The translations under genes and the position numbers were made by a program. Below, in pieces: positions 5,170 to 11,918 of a stretch of DNA of 11,918 bases. The stretch spans positions 48,664-60,581 of the forward strand of contig PAQS01000001.1 in assembly GCA_002709385.1 (NCBI GenBank). Reading direction: 5' to 3'. Numbering within the stretch: the stretch's first letter is position 1; every line of letters starts with the position of its first letter. The notes beneath the pieces are model-generated. The model did not search any database and was not told where the DNA came from. It saw only the letters and a list, made by a program, of their open reading frames with translations. The DNA is from Waddliaceae bacterium. GTDB taxonomy: Bacteria > Chlamydiota > Chlamydiia > Chlamydiales > GCA-2709385.

Positions 5170-8100
5170 TATGCACGTTGAGTTACCATAGGTTCAGCTT
5201 CTTCTGTTTTTTTTCCAGCAGCAAACCATTTATAGAGAGCAGGAATAACCAACAAGGTTAGCACTGTGGATGTAACAAGACCTCCAACCACTACCGTGGC
5301 TAGAGGACGCTGTACCTCACTTCCAGTTCCTGAGGCTAGCAAAAGCGGCACAAGTCCAAGGGAGGTGGTTACTGCTGTCATGAGAACAGGTCGAAGGCGA
5401 AGCAGTGACCCCTTTATAGAAGCCTCATCAATTGGGGTACCTTCACGCACCAGTTGGTTGAGATAGGTGATTAAAACCATGCCATTTTCTAGCGCAATTC
5501 CAAAAAGTGCAATGAAACCCACTGAAGAGGGAACCGAAAGATTCTGGCCAGATATCCATAATGCCGCGATACCTCCTACCAATGCTAATGGAATATTAAG
5601 CATAATAAGAACCGTATTCGCTATTGATCCAAAGCTGCTGTAGAGCAATAGGCAGATAATAGCTAAAGTAATGGGCACTACAATGATAAGGCGTTTGTTT
5701 GCTTCCTGTTGCAAACGAAACTGACCGCCCCATGTGACCATGAATCCAGTGGGAAGGTTAACTTTCTGATCAATTTGCGCCTGCGCCTCTTCCACAAATG
5801 AAACAATATCTCGATCGAGTACATTACACTGAACCGTGATAAATCGTTGGTTATTTTCCCTAGTAATTTGTCTTGGTCCGACCACTTCCTTAATTTCGGA
5901 GAGCTCACTCAATGGAACTTTTTTGCCTGCCGGTGTTGGAACCAAAATTCGCTCTATAGCTCGAATTGTGTTGCGGGAAGCTGGTGTGTATCTGACGAGG
6001 ATGTCGTAGCGACGAATTCCTTTGAAGATCTGTCCTGCCGTGACACCTCCAACAGCGGCTTTTACGATCTCTTGTACATCTCCGAGATTAAGACCATATT
6101 TAGCAACCGCTTGACGATCGGGTCTTATTAACAATTGAGGGGTACCACTGACTTGATCTACCTGAATATCCGCAGCTCCTTTTACATCTCTGACAACGGC
6201 AGCAATTTCATCCGCTTTGTCTTTAAGTAAATCTAAGTCATCACCGAAGAGCTTGATGGCAAGTTCAGCTCGAACGCCTTCTAACAACTCGTCCACTGTC
6301 ATTTCTACAGGCTGAGTCAAGTTTACTTGCACGCCTGGGACTTCACCTAATTCCTCTCTGATAACATTTTCGATATAGGTTTGGTCACCGGAAACGCGCC
6401 ACTCTGATTTTGGCTTCAGAAGCACATACATTTCTGCGGAGTTAATAGGATCCGCATGTGCTCCCACTTCTCCTCTACCAATTCTTGTCACCACCTCATT
6501 AACTTCCTGGATTTTAAGTAAGCGTCTTTCAACAATCATCGCGGTACGTTTGCTCTCTTCCAGGGAGATTGAAGGTGCCATAGAGAGCCTAGCCACAATG
6601 GTTCCCTCCTTGAGTTTCGGAGTAAACTCTGAGCCAAGCATTGGAAAAATCAGTGCTCCTAAACAGAGGAGCCCAACAGCTAAGAGGATGGCGGCCGAAC
6701 GGAAACGGACGAAATATTCAATAGCGGGTCGATAGAACTTGACAAGCGTTCGTACAACCCAGGACTCTTTGCTATTGTTAGATCGCTTGAGTAGCAATGC
6801 GCTAAACACGGGTGCCAAAACCACTGCAAATACGAGCGATCCAAGCATGGCCAAAGCAACTGAGTATGCTAGTGGGCGAAACATCTTTCCCTCTACCCCT
6901 TGAAGAGTGAATAGGGGAAGAAATACGATGATGATGATCGCAATAGCAAAAACAATCGGGCGACCTACTTCAATGCAGGCCTTAGAGATTATTTTTATTT
7001 TTGACTCATTTGGGTCAGATTCACTAAGCATGCGATCCACGTTTTCTACAACGACAATCGTTCCATCCACCATCATCCCGATAGCAATAGCGAGTCCACC
7101 CAAAGACATAAGGTTAGCTGAGAGACCAAAATATCCCATACCAAGGAAAGCAAAAAGAACTGAAAATGGAATAGACAGGGCAACTACAAGACTTGGGCGA
7201 ACACCTCCCATAAAGACTAACAAAACGAGAGCAACCAAAGCCACTCCTTGTATTAGTGCATTGGAAACAGTCCCCACAGCCGCTTCCACGATCTCTTTTT
7301 GCTGGTAATACGGAACTATATGCACTCCCTCAGGAAGTATCTTGTTGATCTTCTGTATGCGTTTTTCGACGTGTTCAATTACTGTTGAGGCATTGGTTCC
7401 GTATAGCTTTACAACCATTCCTGCAACGACTTCCTTAGAGCCATTCCTAGTTTGCAGTCCTCTGCGAACAGCACCGCCTATTTCAAGAGCTGCCACATCC
7501 TTAAGATAGACCGGTCGACCGTCATTGGTTTTGATGACAATTCTTTCCAAATCTGTGAGCCCTGTCGCTAAACCAACAGAACGGACAATCAACTCCTCGC
7601 TGTTTTTCTCGATGAACTGAGCTCCAATATTTAAATTGTTAGATTCAATTCGTGAGATAACATCGTGCAGCGTAAGGTTGTAACGAAGTAAAGCCTCAGG
7701 ATTGATTTGAACTTGATACTGTTTTTCCTGTCCCCCGATTCCGAGAACTTCTGTAACGCCCGGAACAGTCTGTAGGTTGAACTTCACAACCCAATCTTGA
7801 AGGCTTCTAAGTTCTTCAAGAGAAAGTTTCCCGGTTTTGTCCTGTAGGTAGTAAAACAGGACCAGTCCCATTCCTGTGGAGATTGGCCCCATCTCAGGTT
7901 CGCCAAATCCTTCCGGAATTTGATCTCGAGCCTCCTGCAAACGTTCGTTTACAAGCTGACGGCAGAAATAGATATCCATATCGTCTTCGAAGTAGACGTT
8001 TACAACAGATAGACCAAAGTTAGAGACGCTTCGAACTTTTTTCACGCCGGGCAGCCCAGTCATGGAGCCTTCAACCGGATAGGTGACATACTTTTCAATT

Positions 8101-8279
8101 TCTTCAGGAGCCAAGCCTTCGGTTATGGTAAATACCTGAACCAGGTTGGGAGAGACGTCAGGAAAAGCATCGACTGGAAGCTGTTTGTAGCTCATGTAGC
8201 CTGCTGCCATCACCATCACCATTATAAGTGTAGTGAAAAGGCGATTGTTCAAGGATGTTTGTATCAATCGGTCTATCAT
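5169..8279 (-). CDS. czcA: Heavy-metal RND efflux pump, CzcA/CusA family
   Basis: The 1036-residue inner-membrane proton/metal antiporter is full length for the family. It begins MIDRLIQTSLNNRLFTT with membrane segment 1 near 14-33 and the conserved LPVDAFPDVSP. A bundle of segments lies near 341-480, a second porter loop follows, and segments 8-12 are near 860-1025. Segment 4 reads GGLAIAIGMMVDGTIVVVENV with Asp405, matching by position the proton-relay Asp405 of CusA. Glu931 (ALENGMV) corresponds to CusA Glu939. CusA Lys984 is replaced by Val965 in RLRPVLMT, as in CzcA proteins, while the Asp of the CzcA DFG motif is absent. Metal is therefore uncertain, probably divalent. AGGGA precedes the ATG, 20 bases after the adaptor stop. 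The stop TAA is completed by the IS5-family element; before insertion it was TAG. Confidence 0.92.
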   Translation of the reverse strand: MIDRLIQTSLNNRLFTTLIMVMVMAAGYMSYKQLPVDAFPDVSPNLVQVFTITEGLAPEEIEKYVTYPVEGSMTGLPGVKKVRSVSNFGLSVVNVYFEDDMDIYFCRQLVNERLQEARDQIPEGFGEPEMGPISTGMGLVLFYYLQDKTGKLSLEELRSLQDWVVKFNLQTVPGVTEVLGIGGQEKQYQVQINPEALLRYNLTLHDVISRIESNNLNIGAQFIEKNSEELIVRSVGLATGLTDLERIVIKTNDGRPVYLKDVAALEIGGAVRRGLQTRNGSKEVVAGMVVKLYGTNASTVIEHVEKRIQKINKILPEGVHIVPYYQQKEIVEAAVGTVSNALIQGVALVALVLLVFMGGVRPSLVVALSIPFSVLFAFLGMGYFGLSANLMSLGGLAIAIGMMVDGTIVVVENVDRMLSESDPNESKIKIISKACIEVGRPIVFAIAIIIIVFLPLFTLQGVEGKMFRPLAYSVALAMLGSLVFAVVLAPVFSALLLKRSNNSKESWVVRTLVKFYRPAIEYFVRFRSAAILLAVGLLCLGALIFPMLGSEFTPKLKEGTIVARLSMAPSISLEESKRTAMIVERRLLKIQEVNEVVTRIGRGEVGAHADPINSAEMYVLLKPKSEWRVSGDQTYIENVIREELGEVPGVQVNLTQPVEMTVDELLEGVRAELAIKLFGDDLDLLKDKADEIAAVVRDVKGAADIQVDQVSGTPQLLIRPDRQAVAKYGLNLGDVQEIVKAAVGGVTAGQIFKGIRRYDILVRYTPASRNTIRAIERILVPTPAGKKVPLSELSEIKEVVGPRQITRENNQRFITVQCNVLDRDIVSFVEEAQAQIDQKVNLPTGFMVTWGGQFRLQQEANKRLIIVVPITLAIICLLLYSSFGSIANTVLIMLNIPLALVGGIAALWISGQNLSVPSSVGFIALFGIALENGMVLITYLNQLVREGTPIDEASIKGSLLRLRPVLMTAVTTSLGLVPLLLASGTGSEVQRPLATVVVGGLVTSTVLTLLVIPALYKWFAAGKKTEEAEPMVTQRA

Positions 8280-8299
8280 ATTTTTCCCTATTATCTTTA

Positions 8300-9559
8300 T
8301 TAATGAGCGTGCCCGCCTCCAAAAGAATCTTTTTCTAGCTCAGCTTTGAGAGTGAAGGAGTTTTTGTAAACATACTGTTGCCCAGGAAACAGTCCTGAAA
8401 TTACCTCGATATGAGTATGATCCTCTCTGCCTAACTTTACAGGGTGAGGCTCAAATTCTTCCCCATCTTGAACAAATACAACCAATTGATCTTTGACCTT
8501 TTGGATTCCGGTTTTCTTCACTGCAAGATCAACAGTAACCTGATCAACAGAAACCTTTCCGGAGACAAACATTCCAGGAAAAAACAGCCCGTCCTTGTTG
8601 TCAATAATTGCGCGAGCGGTGGCGGTACGCGTTGATTCATCCAAAAACGAGCTTATCCACTCAATAGTTCCCTGAGCGTAGACCCCATTTTCATGAGGGC
8701 TAATTATTACTTCCTGCCCTTTTCGAACAGCTAGTAAGTCTTTTTGGTATAGTGTAAAGTCGACCCATAAGTGTTTCGTATCTGCGAGTGTAAATGGTTG
8801 ATCGTCACCACTTATTTTTTCCCCAATTGTAATATGCTTCTCTGTAATAACTCCGTGGATCGGAGCAACAATTTTATACCGAGTAAGGTTCTCGTCATGT
8901 TGACTCAATAGCCCTTCTAGATCATTACGAGAGAGCCCTAAAGCATGCAGCTCCTGTTCTGCAACGACTTCTTCGATGTTTGCTTCTGCAAAGACGCTTT
9001 TTGCATTCAAATACTCCTGTTCTGACGAAATCTTCTTTTCCCATAAGAGCTTTTCCCTTTCCAGGTCAATCTGGTTTAATCTTCGCCTTTCCTTTGCTGC
9101 CAGGTACTTAGCTTTTGCATTAGCTAGCTCTCGGCTTTCGAGGACTGCCAAAACATCTCCCACCTGAACGGTATCTCCTAGGGCCTTTTTTACCTCTAAA
9201 ACAATACCAGGCACGCGGGGCACTATATGTGCTACTTTGTCGGCATTGAATGCAACCTCTCCTGAAAGGTCGAGGTGAACTCTGAGATCCCGGGATTTAG
9301 CCTGGTCAACTCCTATTCCGAACTCTTGTTGCTGCTCGTGTGAAATATGAACTCTTTTTTCTTGCTCATTATAGCCATTTTCTCCCGAATGGCTGTTTCC
9401 ATGTCCCTCTTCTCCTTCAGCGTGATTATCATGCTCTGTTTCTTTGTGCTCCCTATGATCGTGGTCATCCATTGAAGAACCCGAAAACATCCAGGTAGCT
9501 AATGCAATAAGCACAAAAACGGAAATTCCAATTAAAACTGGATTTTTGTTACCTGACAT
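8300..9559 (-). CDS. czcB: Periplasmic adaptor of metal RND pump, CzcB family
   Basis: The ATG at 9559 follows AGGAG by seven bases and gives 419 residues; an in-frame TTG ten codons earlier has no such site and is rejected. One membrane anchor (residues 7-25) leads into a His-rich segment, residues 33-57, with seven histidines in D-H-x-H and E-H repeats. The barrel-sandwich halves lie near 111-141 (PRVPGIVLEVKKALGDTVQVG) and 240-270 (APIHGVITEKH), separated by an alpha-helical hairpin (about 143-213). The C-terminus is GGGHAH. The protein joins the inner-membrane pump to the outer-membrane channel and probably captures periplasmic metal. A His-rich rather than Met-rich adaptor points to Zn, Co, Cd or Ni. 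Its start overlaps the outer-membrane gene by 11 bases, suggesting translational coupling. Confidence 0.9.
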   Translation of the reverse strand: MSGNKNPVLIGISVFVLIALATWMFSGSSMDDHDHREHKETEHDNHAEGEEGHGNSHSGENGYNEQEKRVHISHEQQQEFGIGVDQAKSRDLRVHLDLSGEVAFNADKVAHIVPRVPGIVLEVKKALGDTVQVGDVLAVLESRELANAKAKYLAAKERRRLNQIDLEREKLLWEKKISSEQEYLNAKSVFAEANIEEVVAEQELHALGLSRNDLEGLLSQHDENLTRYKIVAPIHGVITEKHITIGEKISGDDQPFTLADTKHLWVDFTLYQKDLLAVRKGQEVIISPHENGVYAQGTIEWISSFLDESTRTATARAIIDNKDGLFFPGMFVSGKVSVDQVTVDLAVKKTGIQKVKDQLVVFVQDGEEFEPHPVKLGREDHTHIEVISGLFPGQQYVYKNSFTLKAELEKDSFGGGHAH

Positions 9560-10922
9560 AACTTGTCTCCTTGTAGATTCTTTGCCCAATGCGGCGCTCT
9601 ACCTCAATAGTCGCTTTGTGATAGGAAGACAGAGACTGGATATATTGGCTTTTCACTTCATAAAGTGTTCGTTGCGCGTCTAACACATCAAGGTATTCGA
9701 GCTTTCCTTGTGTATAGCCTTCGCTAGAGGCCTCCAGTGCACTACTTGCAGCCGGCATAACTGTATTTTTAAGGGTAGTAGCCTGATAATAAGCTGAGGA
9801 CAACTCTTGATAGGCAGCAATCAGCTCTGCCTCAATTCTAATTTTCTCAGCATTCTTCAGGCTGCGGGTCGACGCCATATTGTGCCTTGCCTCTTGAATT
9901 CCACCTTGATTTCGATCAAAAATTCCTAGGGGAACGGAAATACCGACCGCAAATCCGTAGTCGCTCGTCTCTTCAAATCTCTTGATCCCTCCGCGCAGGG
10001 TGACGTCGGGAACCCGACTGGATTCCGCCAGAACTACCTCTGATTCACGTAATTCGAGAGCCACATTCAAACTCCTGATATCAGGGTTTTGAGATATCAG
10101 CGGAGTAAGTGTTTCTATTGGAGGGAGGCTGTAAAGTGTCTCAAGATCTCCTTCCACATTGGAGAACTCGGCAAATGAGTCACCCCAGAAGGAAGCAAGT
10201 GTTTTTCGTGCTGCTTCCAGCTGTTTCGCTATGCTAAGTTCCACGATTTGTGTAGTTGAAAGCATTACATCTGCTTTGGTCTTCTCTAAAGGAGATTCCT
10301 TGCCGGCCTCTACCTTTTCAGAGACAAGGTTATGCATTTTCTTGGAAAGATCAAGAGACTCATTAGCTAAAGCTAAGCGCCGCTGTAACACAAGTACGTC
10401 GATAAAGGCTCTTGATGTTTTCGTAAAAACATCGAGCCTTTTAGACTCGTAATTCCAGTCTTGAAGTCTCTTTGATAAGGATGCGACCCTTTCTCGCTTT
10501 CCTCGTTTCCCGCCTAACTCAATGAGTTGCCCGATAGCCAGAGTACTCTCTGCCCCGCTGAACCCAGACAGATCTCCTTCACCAGCAAAGTCCTCAATCT
10601 CAATTTCCAATTCTGGATTTGAAAACAATCCGGCTTGTTGCTCCCTGGATTCAGCAGCTCTAACTTCAAATGAAAAGACCTCTAGTTCAGGATTTTTAGC
10701 AATAGCCAAGGATAAGGCCTGGTGTAAGGTTATAGGTCCCGAAAGTTTTTCATCATTGGCATGCTCGCTAAATTCATTAGTTTTTTTCGATTCTAGCGAT
10801 GGGTGAACGTAATTTTTCACCAGAGGACTTGGTTCGAGGTCTGTGTATTTTGCCTGCTTTACAGTGCAACTGCTCATACCTACAGCCGAAAAAATTGAAA
10901 GGTAAACTGCGAGTCGGTGCAA
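9549..10922 (-). CDS. czcC: Outer-membrane efflux factor, CzcC/TolC family
   Basis: The 457-residue outer-membrane lipoprotein channel is the first gene of the efflux operon. The start is a TTG at 10922: AAAGGAG stands six bases upstream, and only this start gives a signal peptide (MHRLAVYLSIFSAVGMSS) before Cys19. The next ATG would begin inside the lipobox. Residues 60-450 show the two repeated outer-membrane-efflux-protein halves: ALSLAIAKNPELEVF in the first, VALELRESEVVLAESSRVPD in the second, GYTQGKLEYLDVLDAQRTLYE near the end. Long amphipathic helices form the periplasmic tunnel. It would take metal from the pump-adaptor complex and release it outside the cell. The final codons overlap the adaptor start. 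Confidence 0.88.
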   Translation of the reverse strand: MHRLAVYLSIFSAVGMSSCTVKQAKYTDLEPSPLVKNYVHPSLESKKTNEFSEHANDEKLSGPITLHQALSLAIAKNPELEVFSFEVRAAESREQQAGLFSNPELEIEIEDFAGEGDLSGFSGAESTLAIGQLIELGGKRGKRERVASLSKRLQDWNYESKRLDVFTKTSRAFIDVLVLQRRLALANESLDLSKKMHNLVSEKVEAGKESPLEKTKADVMLSTTQIVELSIAKQLEAARKTLASFWGDSFAEFSNVEGDLETLYSLPPIETLTPLISQNPDIRSLNVALELRESEVVLAESSRVPDVTLRGGIKRFEETSDYGFAVGISVPLGIFDRNQGGIQEARHNMASTRSLKNAEKIRIEAELIAAYQELSSAYYQATTLKNTVMPAASSALEASSEGYTQGKLEYLDVLDAQRTLYEVKSQYIQSLSSYHKATIEVERRIGQRIYKETSYVR

Positions 10923-10949
10923 AAGAATCTCCTTTAGCTAATAAATATG

Positions 10950-10962
10950 TTACAGGCTGTAA
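10950..10962. promoter_or_regulatory. Perfect 6-1-6 palindrome upstream of efflux operon
   Basis: TTACAG-G-CTGTAA lies about 28 bases before the efflux operon start, between the promoter region and the ribosome-binding site. Its core TACA-nnn-TGTA resembles, with one extra base, the TACAnnTGTA boxes of copper-responsive repressors. It is a candidate operator or response-regulator site. Confidence 0.45.
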
Positions 10963-11021
10963 GAAAACTTAGTTTGAACCTGTTAGAAATATTTACTCTT
11001 CATAATTTAGAAACCAATACA

Positions 11022-11034
11022 TGATTAATAATCA
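11022..11034. promoter_or_regulatory. Perfect 6-1-6 palindrome, Fur/Zur-like composition
   Basis: TGATTA-A-TAATCA, about 100 bases before the efflux operon start. It resembles but is shorter than the 7-1-7 boxes of the Fur/Zur family. On the minus strand its right arm supplies TTGATT, a possible -35 element. AT-rich palindromes arise easily by chance. Confidence 0.3.
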
Positions 11035-11177
11035 AATTCTCGTAAAATATCTACTAAATGTATGTTGAAAGGTCTGTTGATGTTCTTTAACTTACTGGCT
11101 ATCAGAACTATATTTCCCAGAAAGCAACTTCTTTTCCTTAGGGGACTGTCATAACTACCCCCTTCACTAAACGTAAG

Positions 11178-11189
11178 CCACTATAGTGG
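11178..11189. repeat. Perfect 12-bp palindrome CCACTATAGTGG
   Basis: Perfect inverted repeat about 60 bases before the IS1-type transposase remnant. It is neither followed by a T run nor matched elsewhere in the window, so its meaning is unclear. Confidence 0.3.
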
Positions 11190-11250
11190 TGATATCTAGG
11201 GACAAGCCTAAAGAACTTCATCCCGAGCCCTCATATATTTATCGATACTG

Positions 11251-11577
11251 GAAGTTACTATAGTTGAACTAGATGAACAATGGAGCTATGTAGGAAATAA
11301 AGGTAATCAACAATGGTTATGGCTGGTTTTTCACTCTGAAACTAGGCAAATTTTAGCGATGCACGTTGGCAAACGTAATCGCCAATCAGGAGAAGCCCTT
11401 ATGAAAAAATTACCCGAGGAATTTAAAAAAAAGCCATTTTTTACTCAGATAAGTTCTCTGTGTACTTCGAAATTCTTCCTCTTGGCCAACACAGACCAGT
11501 CGGCAAAGAATCCGGCAAAACAAGTTACATTGAAAGATTTAACAACACTCTCCGACAGCGATGTTCGATACTTGTAA
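11251..11577 (+). pseudogene. IS1-family transposase remnant, first frame
   Basis: This frame begins without a start codon at EVTIVELDEQWSYVGNKGNQQ, the opening of the catalytic domain of IS1-family transposases with the first acidic residue in VELDEQW. It continues WLWLVFHSETRQILAMHVGKR through GEALMKKLPEEFKKK. After the A8 run at 11425-11432 the family sequence moves to the -1 frame, and the residues after KKK here (PFFTQISS onward) are meaningless until the stop at 11577. The zinc-finger/helix-turn-helix N-terminal protein normally encoded upstream is missing. No terminal inverted repeats were found. The element therefore looks dead. Confidence 0.7.
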
Positions 11578-11675
11578 GAAAGACTCTTTCCTTTTTGAAA
11601 AAGATCAAAAATCACATAGGTCTGATTCAATACTTCATTTGCGATTACAACCTACGACGAGCATTACCTGTTTAG
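11430..11675 (+). pseudogene. IS1-family transposase remnant, second frame
   Basis: Read from the A8 run, this frame gives KAIFYSDKFSVYFEILPLGQ, containing the second acidic residue (YSD). HRPVGKESGKTSYIERFNNT follows with the catalytic Glu in I-E-R-F-N, then LRQR, VRKTLSF, KNHIGLIQYFICDYN and a stop at 11675. These match IS1-family C-termini by eye. A one-base loss in the A run, or a -1 slip at A_AAA_AAG, joins it to the first frame. IS1 elements use programmed shifting between their two genes, but not within the catalytic domain, so mutation is more likely. Confidence 0.7.
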
Positions 11676-11734
11676 GACTACCCGTAAATGGGTGAATGTT
11701 GAGAAATAGCATTTATATATTTCGTAACTTAAAT

Positions 11735-11918
11735 TTATTTTCTTTCTATAATTATTGTTTTTGATCTTTTGATTTTCTTTTTTATTATTGGGTTTGATTT
11801 AATAAAAGACATGAACCTATCCAAATAAATAGTTTCTTTGGCAAACTCCTTTTTATCTGAAAAAGTCTTTGTGGTGAAAAGCTGATGTCGAAATTCGAAG
11901 TACTTAATGACGGGCAAT
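11735..11918 (-). CDS. Possible C-terminal end of a basic protein
   Basis: The minus strand is open from the window edge to a TAA at 11735, about 61 codons. The residues (VIKYFEFRHQLFTTKTFSDKK, then FMSFIKSNPIIKKKIKRSK) form a Lys-rich tail. A TTG near the edge is not supported as a start, so the gene probably begins outside. The region is very AT-rich, where open frames of this length occur by chance less readily than stops, but no family is recognisable. It may be spurious. Confidence 0.35.
   Translation of the reverse strand, partial: LPVIKYFEFRHQLFTTKTFSDKKEFAKETIYLDRFMSFIKSNPIIKKKIKRSKTIIIERK

Larger units (their letters stand above)
10963..11250. other. Upstream region of efflux operon, no gene seen
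   Basis: About 290 bases between the operon's proximal palindrome and the IS1-type remnant. No open frame resembles a known protein. It holds two further palindromes (11022-11034 and 11178-11189) and is expected to contain the promoter of the efflux operon, but I could not pick a convincing -35/-10 pair. The left part of the IS1-type element, including its first reading frame, is not recognisable here. Confidence 0.4.

Noticed and set aside
5678-5908. Open frames antisense to or overlapping the efflux genes (also 5266-5466, 6907-7308, 8444-8635, 10159-10452, 10522-10806)
   Set aside because: They lie wholly inside well-supported efflux genes, show no family likeness and no ribosome-binding site.
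9560-9589. Upstream TTG start for the adaptor gene
   Set aside because: No ribosome-binding site there, while the ATG at 9559 has AGGAG at good spacing and a normal membrane anchor right after it.
11138-11700. Terminal inverted repeats of the IS1-type element
   Set aside because: GGGACTGTCATAACTACCC near 11142 and GGACTACCC near 11678 share a short direct match, not an inverted one, so the ends cannot be placed.
1-11918. CRISPR array, tRNA or rRNA genes
   Set aside because: No regularly spaced direct repeats and no cloverleaf or ribosomal RNA sequence was recognised.

Overview
The window looks like an accessory island of a moderately AT-rich Gram-negative bacterium: it has two lipoproteins, a periplasm-spanning efflux pump, phage-like genes and insertion sequences, and homopolymer-rich intergenic DNA. 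An amoeba-associated or intracellular lineage (for example chlamydia-like) is a guess from the general look of the proteins and was not tested.

Layout. (1) Positions 1-3217, minus strand: a phage-like cluster transcribed right to left. It holds a superfamily 2 DEAD/DEAH-type helicase split by a frameshift, a 227-residue protein, a 78-residue Cys/His protein with an HGAGGGPKT-type motif, and an acidic protein cut by the window edge. Near-identical AT-rich palindromes lie upstream of the helicase (3278-3291) and directly upstream of the 227-residue gene (1488-1503), as a shared operator would. (2) Positions 3350-4317, plus strand: a membrane protein broken by a +1 shift, then a small Tyr/Asp/Gly-rich lipoprotein. 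(3) Positions 4298-5169: a complete 872-bp IS5-family element with 16-bp perfect ends, TA target duplication and an A_AAA_AAG frameshift site joining its two reading frames. Asn replaces Asp at the likely second catalytic position. The element sits inside the stop codon of the efflux-pump gene. (4) Positions 5169-10922, minus strand: a tight three-gene czcCBA/cus-type heavy-metal RND efflux operon (outer-membrane factor, periplasmic adaptor, inner-membrane pump). Two perfect 13-bp palindromes lie upstream of it. (5) Positions 11251-11675, plus strand: a decayed IS1-family transposase. (6) Positions 11735-11918, minus strand: a possible C-terminal end of another gene.

The efflux operon looks intact and should export divalent metal ions from the periplasm and cytoplasm across the outer membrane. 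Its adaptor is His-rich, which fits Zn/Co/Cd/Ni better than Cu/Ag. The phage-like cluster may be a nucleic-acid processing module of unknown role. Besides the IS5 element, whose shift is probably programmed, three reading frames are broken (helicase, membrane protein, IS1). Two of these breaks lie at long homopolymers, so either active gene decay or sequence error must be considered.
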